Origin: Adiantum capillus-veneris
Lineage: Eukaryota; Streptophyta; Polypodiopsida; Polypodiales; Pteridaceae
DNA length: 64,000 bases
Assembly: GCA_014529385.2 (NCBI GenBank)
Contig: CM043959.1
Span: 87,550,529 to 87,614,528, forward strand
Direction: 5' to 3'
Shown here: in pieces, positions 22,501 through 33,859 of the stretch
Numbering within the stretch: position 1 is the first letter of the stretch
Layout: each line of letters opens with the position of its first letter
Translations under genes and position numbers: made by a program
The notes under the pieces: generated by a model
Databases searched by the model: none
The model's input: the letters and a program-made list of their open reading frames with translations, nothing else
Told to the model about the DNA's origin: nothing

Positions 22501-23650
22501 TCACAAGGATTTTGATTGAATTATTGTCCACTTGTACAATCACATTAGCCAAACTCCTAAGACTACGACCAAACATGTGGACCACAGTTGGCAAATGCTT
22601 AAAAAATTTTGGAGTGAAAGACCCTACCTCGAAGCTTCAGGAAGGGATCAGAGAATTGGACATGCCTCAACTAAACACTAGGTCAGTACCTTTAAACAAG
22701 GTTGGAGAATATTGCAAGGGAGAAGATGGAAACACCACGCTACCAGTAGAATTCCAAGGAGTAGTTTCCAAAGCTATTCTTGACAGTGGAGCAGGAGTCG
22801 CTATTGCCACCAAAGAAATCTGGAAAAAATGGGGAAAACCGGCTTTGAGAGCTACCAGAATGAAATTGCAATTGGCAGACGGGTTCATGGAGAAGTCTCT
22901 AGGACTCTTAGAAAAAGTAATTGTCACTTGGTGCGGAATCGAGTATGAGCATACATTTGCACTAGTCGATTTCGACAAAAAGAACAATTACGAGATCATC
23001 TTGGGAAGACCATTCATGAGACAATCAAAGATGGTCCAGGATTGGAGTTACGACCACATATACCTCAGACATGGCGAGACCACAACCAAAATACACCTAA
23101 AAGACCATAGTTACAAAGATGTGAACCAGACACCCGTGGAAGAGTTTGATTCAGCTACACTGGCAGGGTCCGAACTCCCAGCATGGTTAGGGCAACAAAA
23201 AGAGCTATGGATGTGCGGAGCTTCACATTGTGGGAGCTTAAAAAGAGATAAATGCGTCTTAGAAAGAGCGATTGAGGACAAGGATTATATTCTGGAACCT
23301 TTTCCTGAAGATGCCTTGGAACCTCTAGAATGGGAACACATACTAGCAACATTGGATGTCTGTACCATTACAGATAGTCCAACGACAAAATTTTGCGATC
23401 AAGATGGCTATGATGTGCTACCCTATTACATAGTAAGCCTTATACGAGGAGGAGATGAGATTGTAGAACCACCAGAACAAGAAGAGTTTTATAACTCCTT
23501 TGAGCATCTGGAGGTAAATAACGATGCAGATAACGAGTGTTCAGACAACTCAAGCGAGCGTGGAGAGAAAACAGAGAATATAAGGTTTTATGATTTTGCC
23601 AATCAGCACCCTAGACGCCAGGAACGCTATAGGAGAAAACGAGCATAAAA
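22500..23650 (+). pseudogene. A first protease region (PR1)
   Basis: The retropepsin region carries the catalytic motif AILDSGAGVAIATKEIW at about 22.77 kb and the closing motif IILGRPFMRQSKMVQ at about 23.0 kb. It lies between gag and RT, the usual place for a Ty3/gypsy protease. A long acidic tail follows. Its flap and closing wording differ clearly from the second retropepsin at 27.4-27.8 kb. Confidence 0.85.
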
Positions 23651-23980
23651 CAAAATGAGAGAGAACCTGATGCCCATGATAAAAGATAAAACTCTCTATC
23701 TAATGCTTGTCAAAGCAGAGGATTGTGTAAAAGACCAAATATCAGGAAGATTCTCAAAAGTTCGAAGGGAAAGAACGCGAGAGGAAATAAAACAAGTACA
23801 GAAAGCTGAAACAGAACAAAATCACAAAAATCACAAAAATCAAAACAGGAAAAAACAAAAGACCTAGAGTGGACCAAACTGGAGCGTAAAAAGAAATACC
23901 AAGAACTGAAACGGTCATTACGAGAGGTATGGACTACTGAGGGAGAAAGTGATGGTAAGGAGGAGTAAAAAAAAGGAAAC

Positions 23981-25560
23981 ATGAATGTACCATCACACTA
24001 TCGGAAATTCACCATCCAGGATAGAAAAATCATAATGACACCACCAGTCAGGGAAAGAATAAACCAGGAATCTTACAATGGGCCGGAAAATGCAAAAGAA
24101 ATAGACCTCACTGAACCAGGTGAAAAGCCTCAGCCGGTCTATATTGCCACTGATTTAGAGCCTGAAGAAGAAGAACGGTTAACACAACTTCTCAAGAAGT
24201 ATAAAAATGTGTTTGCATGGTCCTACAAAGACCTCAAAGAAGTTGATCCATCGATATGCCAACATACAATTCCTTTGAAATCAGATGCCAAACCTAGCAA
24301 ACAACGTCCTTATACATATAATGACACATTTTCTAAACGAATCAAAGAGGAGATTGATAAGCTGATGGATGCTGCATTCATCTATGAAATCGAGCATACA
24401 GATTGGGTGTCACCCATTGTGGTTGTCCCCAAAAAGAATGAAAAGCTGCGAGTGTGTGTGAACCTCAAAAAGGTAAATGCAGCCATCATAAAGAATAATT
24501 ATCCCTTGCCGATCACAGAACATGTACTTGAGAGGGTGGCCGAGAAACGGGCTTATTCCTTTCTAGATGGGTTTTTAGGGTATAACCAGCTGGCAATTGC
24601 AATCGAGGATCAACACAAAACAGAGTTTGCCACGGAATGGGAAATATATGCGTATCGGGTTATGCCTTTTGGCCTAACTAATGCCCCAGCTACCTTTCAA
24701 AGGATAATGACGCATGCATTCAAAGAATATCTGAGATTATTCTTAGAAATATATATGGATGATCTTTGTGTACACTCTCTTCTACGAGAAGAACATATAG
24801 ACCATTTACAAAAGGTATTTGAGAAGTGCAAAACATATCGAATCTGTCTTAACCCGGAAAAGTGCATTTTTATGGTTAGGCAAGGCCGTATCTTAAGACA
24901 CATTGTCTCAAGAAATGGCATAACCACTGACCTAGATAAAATCAAAGTCATAGTAGACCTGCCCAAGCCTACTAATGCGAAACAAGTGCAATCCTTCATG
25001 GGACACTGCGAATATTATCGAAGATTCATATATATGTATCTGGTCATCGCACAACCTCTGTATCGTTTGTTAGTCAGTTTCGACCGGACTGAGGAGTGTG
25101 AAACTTCATTCCAAAAGCTTAAGGAAAACCTTGTATCAACACCGGTACTTAAAGCACCAGATTGGGAAAAGATATTCCATGTTCACATTGATGCTTTTGC
25201 ATATGCAATCGGGAGTATTCTGGCTCAACCTAGAGACGGAACAATGGATTTCCCAGTTTATTATGCAAGCCGACAGTTAAATAGTGCAGAAAAGAACTAC
25301 ACAACCACTGAAAGAGAGGGGTTAGGAATGATTTATGCTGTAAAGAAAATTCGGCATTATTTGCTCGCAAACAAATTTGTGTTCTTCACAAATCATCAAG
25401 CTCTTTTGTATCTGGTAAATAAACCACGTAATACAGGGAGAATTGTACGATGGTTTATTATATTGCTAGAGTTTGATTTTACAGTGGTGGTCAAAAAGGG
25501 TAAAACTTATCTACGGGCGGATCATCTTTCAAGGATACAAAACGGGGAAGCTCTTGAAGG
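23981..25560 (+). pseudogene. A reverse transcriptase and RNase H region
   Basis: RT blocks in order: [66 protein letters not shown] and LEIYMDDLCVHS with the catalytic YMDD, then HCEYYRRFIYMYLVIAQPLY. RNase H follows with HIDAFAYAIGSILAQP, YASRQLNSAEKNYTTTERE, VFFTNHQALLYL and LRADHLSRI. The FLDGxxGYNQ wording is typical of the non-chromodomain OTA branch. No second, archaeal-type RNase H, as found in Ogre/Tat elements, was recognised. Confidence 0.9.
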
Positions 25561-27212
25561 AGTAGATGATGACATACTAGATGCTTATCTTTTCAATATT
25601 GAAATGATACCCAAATGGTCTCAGGAAATTGTTAGCATTCTTTCCTTTGGAGGTAGGTTTGATGACAAGGAAGATAGACCCAAACAACAAACAATTCGAC
25701 AAACAAAAAACTTCCAGTTGATTACAGGACGACTATATCATTTAGGATCGGACCAAATTCTACGATTATGTGTAAATCCGAAGGAATTGGAGTGTTATCT
25801 TGAAGAAGCACATGTCCAGGATTGTGCATTTCATTGTTCAACAATGAAAACACACCAGAAACTGAAACAATTAGGGATATATTGGCAAACTATGTATGCT
25901 GACATACATGCTTATGTTAGCAATTGTATTATATGTAGTGCCAAACGACCAGTGGATCATGCGACATTATTTCAGGTAAACATTGCACTTGCATGGAGTC
26001 AATATATCATTGATTTCTTAACCACAAGGACGTTTCCTGAAAACATAACAGGAGCACGGAAAAGGGCTATAGAGCTGGAGGCTCGCGACTTTAGTTTGAT
26101 TGGGAATCAACTCTATAAGCGAGGAAAGGACAATCAACTTAAAATCTGTGCAAGTGAAAGTGAATTCCTGCTAATTCTAGAACACACACATGGCGGAATA
26201 AGTGGAGGCCATTTTTCAGGCGATAAGACGGCAAAATTTGTCTTAACCGCAGGAATATGGTGGCCTATATTGCATATGGATGCTGAGGAGTTTGTAAAGC
26301 GTTGTGACGCATGCTAGCGCACCAAGGTGCCGATAAAGAGAGATGAGATGCCACTACGGCCAATGATGGGAGCAAGGGCATTTGCAAAATGGGGCATTGA
26401 TTTTGTGGGGCCTATTTCACCCCCTGCATATCGCACCCATATCCAATACATCATTGTGGCTACGGACTATCTCACAAAATGGGTGGAAGTCAAGGCAACA
26501 CAAAAAGCAGATGCACGAACCACTGCACAATTTCTATATGAGAATGTCTTTGTACGATACGGTTTACCAATAGAAATTGTTAGTGATCGAGGAACACATT
26601 TTCTTAATGAAGTCATTGAATATCTGCTAGAGGAATTCATGGTCATACATAGAAAATATGCTCCATATCATCCACAGGCAAATGGACAAGCTAAGGCCAC
26701 AAATAACACTATGCACGGTTCTCACTAAAATTGTATCAGAGTCAAGAACAGATTGGGATCAACAGTTACACTCAACACTATGGGCATACAGGGTAGCTTA
26801 CAAAACATCAATAGGAACAACACCGTACAACACGGTGTTTGGTCTAAACGCTATATTACCCATAGAGTTAATAATTCCAACTCTACGAGTAGCGAAACTC
26901 TTAGAATGGACAGGGCATGAGCTCTCTTCAAGAATAGATGATCTTGAAAAGCTAGATGAACTTCGCTTAAGAGCTGTGGCTTCGATCTATGCTAAAAAGA
27001 GAAGACAAAAAGAATTTTTTGACAAGCATGTGCGCACTAAAGAATTCAAAACAGGTGATTATGTACTTGTTTATACCTTGAAGCAACATGCCAAGAAATT
27101 TAAAAAGCAAGGGATGGGACCCTTTGTGATTAGTGACTTATCACAAAGTGGAGCTGTCAAGCTTGCTACATTAGCAGGTGAAGAAATGCCATATTGGATT
27201 AGTGGGTGTTGA
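25560..27212 (+). pseudogene. A integrase region with two HHCC zinc modules
   Basis: Two zinc modules of identical spacing, H-x6-H-x30-C-x2-C, lie at 25811-25936 (EEAHVQDCAFH ... NCIIC) and 26189-26314 (HTHGGISGGHF ... CDAC). The segment between them (SQYIIDFLTTRTFPENITGA, LIGNQLYKRGKDNQLKIC) matches the linker that normally sits between RNase H and integrase in Athila/Tat elements. The rve core follows with WGIDFVGPISPPAY, VATDYLTKWVEVKA, IVSDRGTHFLNEVI and YHPQANGQ, then the SH3-like end (TGDYVLVYTLKQHAKKFKKQ). The region is broken. Confidence 0.88.
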
Positions 27213-27835
27213 TTAAAGAAATATCATTTACCACTAACACAGGATATGCTTCAACAAATCCATCAAGAAAAACAACGGTTGCAGGAGAAACAGGGAGTAC
27301 GAGAAGAGGCCCAAGCAGAAGCAAAAGAACGCATTGCAAAAAGATGGCTTCTACGACAACAACAACAGTGTGGCTCACCATTGTGAATCAATGCCATTCG
27401 ACTAACGAATTTCGATGAAGACACAGTGGAGCCAATAATTGCAGTCCAAGTGGATAGTAATCAAGCTGAATCGATGGCATTGCTTGATTCTGGAGCTCAA
27501 GCAAATCTAATCTCTTACAGATTATACAAACAGCTCAAGCCCACAGGTCAACTACATCCTACTCCACAAGTGCTGGAAAGTAGTACATCACATTCGCTAA
27601 AATCATTGGGCTGGATTATATTGCATGTACAAGTACATCAATATATTTACCCACACAAGTTTTATGTGGTTGAGGATGAAAGCACACAACACCCCATGTT
27701 GTTGGGACAACCTTGGCAAAAAGAATATAATGTGCAGATAGATTGGAATGTGGATGTAGTCAAAATTCAGGATGCACAAGAACAACAGATGGTAGCCTTT
27801 CTCAGCGACCTCGGAAGAATCAGTGGATAAAGAGC
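27213..27835 (+). pseudogene. A second retropepsin-like region (PR2) after integrase
   Basis: A Glu/Gln-rich coiled-coil-like stretch (HQEKQRLQEKQGVREEAQAE) is followed at 27.42-27.83 kb by a full retropepsin outline: the catalytic ALLDSGAQANLISYRLYKQL, a flap and strand region (SHSLKSLGWIILHVQVHQYI, KFYVVEDESTQHPM), and the closing hydrophobic-hydrophobic-Gly motif LLGQPWQKEYNVQIDW. Retropepsins work as dimers with D-[ST]-G and end in such an LLG/ILG motif. Element C has the same region at the same place. A protease here, after integrase, is not the usual gypsy order. Confidence 0.82.
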
Positions 27836-27907
27836 CAAAAGGAAGGGTGCCGCTAAAGAAACAGGGAACTGCCAAAAGGAAGGGTGCCGCTAAAGAAACA
27901 GGGAACT
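27834..27907 (+). repeat. Perfect tandem duplication of a 37-bp unit
   Basis: Two identical adjacent copies of a unit beginning GCCAAAAGGAAGGGTGCCGC, just after PR2 in element A. The corresponding place in C has no such duplication. Confidence 0.95.
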
Positions 27908-28560
27908 GCCAACCAAATTCACTACAAACATAAAACAACACAGACCGCAGTGTCAAGATCAAGGTTAGAACACGCGACAAACAAGTATGGGTGCGGAAGG
28001 ATAGAGGTGACATGGTAGACAAACCACAATACAATAGAAGAAGTCAACCAAAGCAGACAGTTCAATCAAACACCAAGGGAATAAAACAGATATGGATCCC
28101 AAAGAAAATGCTCAGCAACAACTTAAAAGTGACTCGCATTTGGATCCCAAAACCGAAGCAAAAGGAACTCCCTTCAGTATAAGCAAAATCGGCATGCAGA
28201 CAGACACAACATATGAAACCGGCAAACCGATTTATGTGGGTGCCAATCAAGCACAAAACACTGGCAACCGCGGAAGTAGCAATAAACCTACAAAAACCTC
28301 CAAAACAAAGATACAAATGGAAAGACAAAGTCAATGGCCAATTCAGCCAAGACAATTCTCTCCAAGGAGACGACTACGGCCATATCTACAATAGCGGCAA
28401 ACCTCGCGACTGTTGCAAGAAAAACGATCAAACAAAGAGCGGTAGAGTTACAACTTTTGCTTGCAAAGAAAATCTGCCGACCAAATCAACAACCAATAGG
28501 AAACCTCGACGGCGAATGCCAATAAGCATTTTGCTTATACCCTTCTCTTGCACAACATTA
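27908..28560 (+). pseudogene. A basic tail with repeated tryptophan motifs
   Basis: Downstream of PR2, translations give a Lys/Arg/Gln-rich chain punctuated by similar aromatic motifs: KQVWVRKDRG, KQIWIPKKM, TRIWIPKPKQKE, RFMWVPIKHKT, QRYKWKDK. C has the same series. The composition suggests an RNA-binding or nucleocapsid-like segment, which is inference. I recognise no named domain. Confidence 0.6.
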
Positions 28561-30303
28561 ATTTTTCCATGCATTGACCGAGTATGCATCATATAGGGCC
28601 ACATTACACGGCCAAGCATTAGCACGAGTTTTCAACCCATGCACGGCACATACACCGAGGCGATACCTTGTCGTCCGAGAGGACTCCAGCTAGGAGGGGG
28701 GGAGGCATTCTCAAATGCGGACCCAATGGCAAAAAGAGCAAAAAAGGGCACGTTTTTCGACTATTTTAAGGGTTGTCGTTTGATTGCAAAATTTTCTGGA
28801 CTAACCCAAGTACATATGCCCTTATACAGCATGAATAGACAAGTGTATGGGGCCAAACACCAAATCAAGCCCCTAGGTGTGTGTATATAAGTAAAAATAG
28901 CCATTTTTCGGGCACAATAGTGGTAAAACAAAGAAATCCGGCCATAAAAATTGCATGAGAGTGTATATAGTGTTTTGCAATGATGTTTTTGATTTATTAT
29001 GATTTTTGGGGATTTTTTGGATTTAATTTGCTGTTTTCCTTTTAATTTTATTAATTTCCGGCAGAAAAACTTCAAAAATACAAAAAACAGGTAAAAAATG
29101 GTCGTAATAAAAAACAAAAAATATAGGGATGATCAATGACTATAGGACAACCTATGGTACAATGGGGGTGCAATTATGAGACTGGAGCGGAAAGCGTGTT
29201 TTGGCCAGACTTTGATCGAAATGGCAAATTTCTCGGAAACTGGGCAAATGGAGTCCAAATCAAGAAATTTTTGAGCCTAAACCGCATCTCGCAAGAAGTT
29301 GGGAGCACATGTCAAATTTCATGAAAAGTGATTCGGGGACCCCCATTGTAAGAAATTTTCGCTTCATTTTAAGCTCATTTCCACTCTTGACTTTTGAGAG
29401 AGAGCTTCTGCCACCTAGAGTGAACGGCACTTCTAGCAGCTTCTACGATGCGCACGACTACCTGATAGGCTCCATACATGAGAGGTAGGCTCACCACCTT
29501 GAGCTTTTCGTGCATGTTTGTCGTTTTGTCGCGAAAACTAGCGTAGGGTTCACACAGAAAGCAAGCAGTAGAGCCTACAAGTAGAAGTGACCACCTAACG
29601 ACGGCTGACCCAAAAGCAATGATACTTCATTGGCGGATTACCCTAGCATAGGAGACCACTTTTGGATTACCAAAGGTAGTAGAAAACCATCAAGAAAAAC
29701 CCTAATTCCTAGAGCCCCGCAAGAGGCCACCAAATGGGAAATCGGCGGAGAGGCGCCCAAATGCTACCAAAACTCATGGGTAGGTGCATCTTGACATGCC
29801 CGACAAGTGTATATAGCCCATATGGCTATACAGTGACCCAAAGCGGCACTAACTTCAGAAACGGCATTAGACACACAAAGCGTCAAATAGCTCTCGCGGC
29901 GAAACCGCATGTCCGTTTGCCACCAAACTTCACGAGCGGCTTTCCTAAACCATCAACAACCAAGTCCTATGGTGGTAGACCACCACAAGTCATCGAAGAC
30001 ATGAAAATGCAACCACGGGTGCTTCTAGAGCAACAAATTGCCAAACGGAGCTCCGGTGCAGCCAAAGTCGACAAAAACCATATGGCAAGGATCCCCAAGG
30101 GATCGGGAAGCTATGGAGACCAACATCGAGAAATTTCATCGCCGAAAAGCACTCCAAAAGTCAGAAAATGGCTCAAAGGCTCTAAAATCCACACATGGAG
30201 TTACTTTCTATCTATTTGACTTTTTTGTTGAAATAGGGCTTAAAAGGGACTCAGGGGGACTAAGGGCATGCACCAATAGCAGTCACCATGAAAATTTCAT
30301 CAG
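28560..30303 (+). other. A long non-coding block after pol, with an internal polypurine tract
   Basis: Sequence here is matched in reverse orientation by element C (about 50,055-51,960) at high identity, yet reading frames are not shared, so it is conserved as family sequence rather than protein. At 28691-28706 lies TAGGAGGGGGGGAGG, very like the 3' polypurine tract of C (AAGGAGGGGGGGAG). It may be a second plus-strand primer or the trace of an older element end. Confidence 0.6.
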
Positions 30304-30900
30304 GAGACATCCTACGCGTAGGATGTCTCAAGGCCATTTCTGGGCACCCACCCCAACACCTCTCATCACACAAAGTTTTTGAATAGCCTTTACATGCTAG
30401 CTACCAAGTTTCATCACATTTGGACAAAAATTGACCTCATATGCATGAAAAAACGCAAAGTCAGGGCAGAGAGGCAATAATGGGCCATAGACCTACCAAA
30501 GCTTGTCCAAATCACATGAAACTTGCACAACACATTCATGAGCACATTGCCAACCTATCTGTGTGGTTAGATGTAAAAAATGATGAAATAGACATCCTAC
30601 GCATAGGATGTCTAAATGACATTTTTGGCCCACAGATGGCGTTTTTCAATCCCAGATCTCTTCATATCACCTTCAAGAGCTCATATATCAAGTTTCAAGC
30701 CATTCCCATCACTTTTGGCCCCCAACACCTCCAAGATACACTTTTTGAGCTCAAAACACTACACAGGCTCTTACCAACACTAATTCTTGTTCAAATCAAA
30801 ATCCAAGAGCAGGGCCATGTTCCACATGCCATGGGCTACCCACAGAACAAATCTCAAGCAATTTTGATGAAAAAAGACATCCTACGCATAGGATGTCTCC
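30304..30900 (+). repeat. A palindrome array, three copies 285 bp apart
   Basis: Copies of the family palindrome (half-site GACATCCTACG) start at 30306, 30591 and 30876, exactly 285 bp apart. The first is perfect and extends to 26 bp; the other two carry GCAT for GCGT at the centre, as expected from decay of a methylated CpG. The sequence between copies is weakly repeated as well, so this is a diverged tandem array. Confidence 0.92.
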
Positions 30901-31029
30901 ATCATGTTTTTGACCTTCTGTGCAAGAAATGACCTCATGGGAGCCATTACCATGGTGCAAGAAGCTCATATATCAAATTTCAACCAATTTGAATATCGTT
31001 TGCGACCTGTTGTGTACATATTTATAAAA

Positions 31030-32100
31030 CGTGTGCCTCGATCACTCACAATTTCTATTGGCAATCCATATCGTACAAAGACATATTGATATAGAAATTG
31101 TGCCGTGGTCCTGGCATCTGCTTCTTGAGTTGTCTTTGCTTCGACCCACTTTGTTAGATAGTCTGTAGCCACAACGATGTATTGTGCATGAGTCTTATAT
31201 GCAGGAGGTGAAATGGGTCCGACATAATCAATCCCCCATTTTGCAAAAGCTCTTGCCCCCATCATTGGTCTAAGCGGCATATCATCTCTTTTAAGTGGTA
31301 CTTTGGCCCGTTGACAGTCATCACACCGTTTAACGTATTCCTCAGCATCCATATGTAATGTTGGCCACCATATTCCTACGGCTAAGACAAGTTTTGCTGT
31401 CTTATCACCTGAGAAATGGCCTCCACCTACTCCTCCATGAGCTTGCTCTTGTATTATCATATACTCAGACTCTGATGCGCAAATCCTAAGCTGGTTGTCT
31501 TTACCTCTCTTATAGAGTTGATCTCCTATTAAAGCGTAATCTCTAGCTTCTGTCTCTACAGATTTCTGACGAGCTTTTGACGTTCCTTCTGGGAAAGTTC
31601 TATTTGTGAGATATTCAACAATATACTGACTCCATTCCGGAGCTATCATTATCTGATATAATGTCGAATACTCTGCTGGCGGTTTTGATGAACATACAAT
31701 ATATACAGTGACATATTCATGTACGCTTTCTTTCATTCCTGGCCAATAGACTCCCAATTGTAACAAATTCCTATATGTGTTCCTTCTTGAACAATGAAAT
31801 GCACATTCCTGAACATGTGCTTCGCGCAGATATATATTATATTCCTCAGGATTGATGCATAGTCGTAAAACATGATCATTTCCCAATTGATACAACCTTC
31901 CTGCAACCAATTGAAGATTCTTGGATTGCTGAATAGCAATATGTTTCTGGTTGTATTCTCTTCTATCAAACTCTCCTCCATAGGTTAATAAGCTAACGAC
32001 ATTTTGAGACCACTTCGGTATCATTTCTATGTTGAACAAGTACGCGTCTGGCATGTCGTCATCTACTCCTATAGGGTCTTCCCCATTCGTCAATCGCGAA
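31030..32100 (-). pseudogene. B integrase region with two zinc modules
   Basis: As in A, two zinc-module regions precede the core: the first at about 31,691-31,825 (REAHVQECAFH, QLGVYWPGM), the second at about 31,314-31,440 (QAHGGVGGGHFSGDK, KRCDDCQRAKV). The core follows with WGIDYVGPISPPAYKTH, VATDYLTKWVEAKTT and YGLPIEIVSDRGT. Homology ends at the joint with A. Confidence 0.85.
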
Positions 32101-32109
32101 AGATGATCA

Positions 32110-33650
32110 GCTCTAAGATGTGTTTTTTCTTTCTTTACTACTACCCTGAAGTCGAATTCCAGTAAGATAATGAATCATCTCACTATTCTCCCGGTATTGC
32201 ATGGTTTATTCACTAGGTAGAGCAAAGCTTGGTGATCCGTAAAAAACACAAACTTGTTGGCTAGAAGATAATGCCAAAATTTCTTCACAGCATATATCAT
32301 TCCTAATCCCTCTCGCTCTGTTGTGGTGTAATTCTTCTCTGCATTGTTGAGCTGTCGACTAGCGTAACAGATAGGAAAATCCATGTTTCCTTCTTCTGGC
32401 TGAGCCAGAATGCATCCTATTGCATATGCCGAAGCATCTATATGCACATGGAATATCTTCTCTCAATCTGGTGATTTCAAGACTGGAGCAGTAATGAGTG
32501 CCTCTTTCAATTTCTTGAATGATTCCTCACACTCCTCTGTCCATTCAAAGTTCACTATTAGCCTGTAAAGTGGTTGGCCTATTATAGCGTACATATAAAT
32601 GAATCGTCTATAATATCCGCAATGTCCCATAAAGCTCTGTACTTGTTTCGCATTGGTTGGTCTAGGCATATCCACTATAACTTTTATCTTCTCTAAATCC
32701 GTGGATATTCCGTTTTGTGAGACAATATGTCCCAGAATTCTGCCCTGTCGGACCATAAACACACATTTCTCAAGATTGAGACAAATGCGATATGTCCTAC
32801 ATTTTTCAAATACTTTTCTTAGGTGTTCTAAATGCTCATCTCTCAGAAGAGAATGTACACATAAGTCATCCATGTATATTTCTAGAAACAACCTTAAGTA
32901 TTCTTTGAAAGCATGCGTCATCAGCCTCTGGAAGGTTGCGGGAGCATTGGTTAGACCAAAAGGCATAACCCGATAAGCATAAATTCCCCACTCCGTTGCA
33001 AAAGCTGTTTTATGTTGATCTGCCGGTGCTATGGCTAGCTGGTTATATCCTGAAAAACCATCAAGAAAGGAGTATGCTGTTTTCCCTGATACACGCTCTA
33101 GAACATGATCAGTTATCGGCAGGGGATAATTGTCCCTGATTGTTGTAGCATGCACTTTCTTTAAGTTGACACACACTCGGAGTTTTCCGTTCTTCTTGGG
33201 TACCACCACAATCGGAGATACCCAATCGGTGTGTTCAATCTCGTATATGAATTCAGCTTCCATTAGCTTATCTATCTCTTCTTTGATTCGCTTAGCAAAC
33301 GTATCATTATATGTGTATGGTCTCTGTTTGTTAGGCTTTGCATCTTGTTTTAGTGGGATTGTGTGTTGGCATATCGATGGGTCAACTCCCCTTAAGTCCT
33401 TATAAGACCATGCAAACACATCCCTGTACTCTCGGAGAAGACTCAAAAGTCTCTCTTCCTCGCCTGGAGACAAATCTGTGGCTATGTACACCGGTTTAGG
33501 TGTCTCACCTGGAGCTGCTAAATCAACTTTTTTTGCATCCTCCGGTCCGTCATAAGATTCGTTCGCCTTTTTCTCTCGAATAGGTTGGGTTAATACCACC
33601 TTCCTATCCTCTATTGTGAATTTCCTGTAGTGAGAGGGAACATCCATGTT
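32110..33650 (-). pseudogene. B reverse transcriptase and RNase H region
   Basis: RT motifs [59 protein letters not shown] and LEIYMDDLCVHSLL with YMDD; RNase H motifs HIDASAYAIGCILAQP, YASRQLNNAEKNYTTTERE and FFTDHQALLYLVNKP. FLDGFSGYNQ is the wording of the Athila/Tat branch. RT starts from a segment opening MDVPSHYRKFTIEDRKVV, also seen in A. Confidence 0.92.
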
Positions 33651-33859
33651 TTCCTTGATTTTGGCATTTTCGTCCTCTCCACTCTCAATTTCTGTCGTCC
33701 AAACTTCTTTCAGAGTTTTCTTGAGCTCTCTGTACTTGTTTCTATGTTCTAACTTGGACTCCGTGTGTTCTCTGTTGCGCTTGTTCTTTTCTGATTTTTC
33801 TGTTTCAGTTTTCGTTTCATTCCTTTGAACTTGATTTCTTGAGCTTCTTTTGTCTTTTC

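Larger units (their letters stand above)
19501..31018 (+). mobile_element. A: Ty3/gypsy element of the Ogre/Tat/Athila branch, no LTRs in window
   Basis: A plus-strand fossil of the same family as element C (stretches of Gag about 90 percent identical by eye). It carries most of gag, protease, RT, RNase H, integrase, a second retropepsin region, and the start of the 3' palindrome array. It starts inside the pre-capsid part of gag, next to element O, and ends near 31.02 kb, where it meets B tail to tail. It is broken, with multiple breaks. RT wording such as FLDGFLGYNQ and a gypsy order RT-RH-INT without a chromodomain place it in the OTA branch. Confidence 0.85.

Noticed and set aside
23981-25560. 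Second, archaeal-type RNase H as in Ogre/Tat
   Set aside because: Only one RNase H was recognisable, of the ordinary gypsy kind, in A, B and C.
28191-28625. Host gene after A pol
   Set aside because: The same sequence follows PR2 in C, so it belongs to the element family.
29734-30219. 161-codon frame in the non-coding block of A
   Set aside because: The matching sequence in C does not keep the frame or the protein.
30304-30900. Regularly spaced palindromes as a CRISPR array
   Set aside because: Plant DNA, 285-bp units that are themselves repeats rather than unique spacers, and no cas genes.
32653-33405. Plus-strand frames across the B pol region (and plus-strand frames across B and C gag)
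   Set aside because: Antisense shadows of the RT and gag regions.
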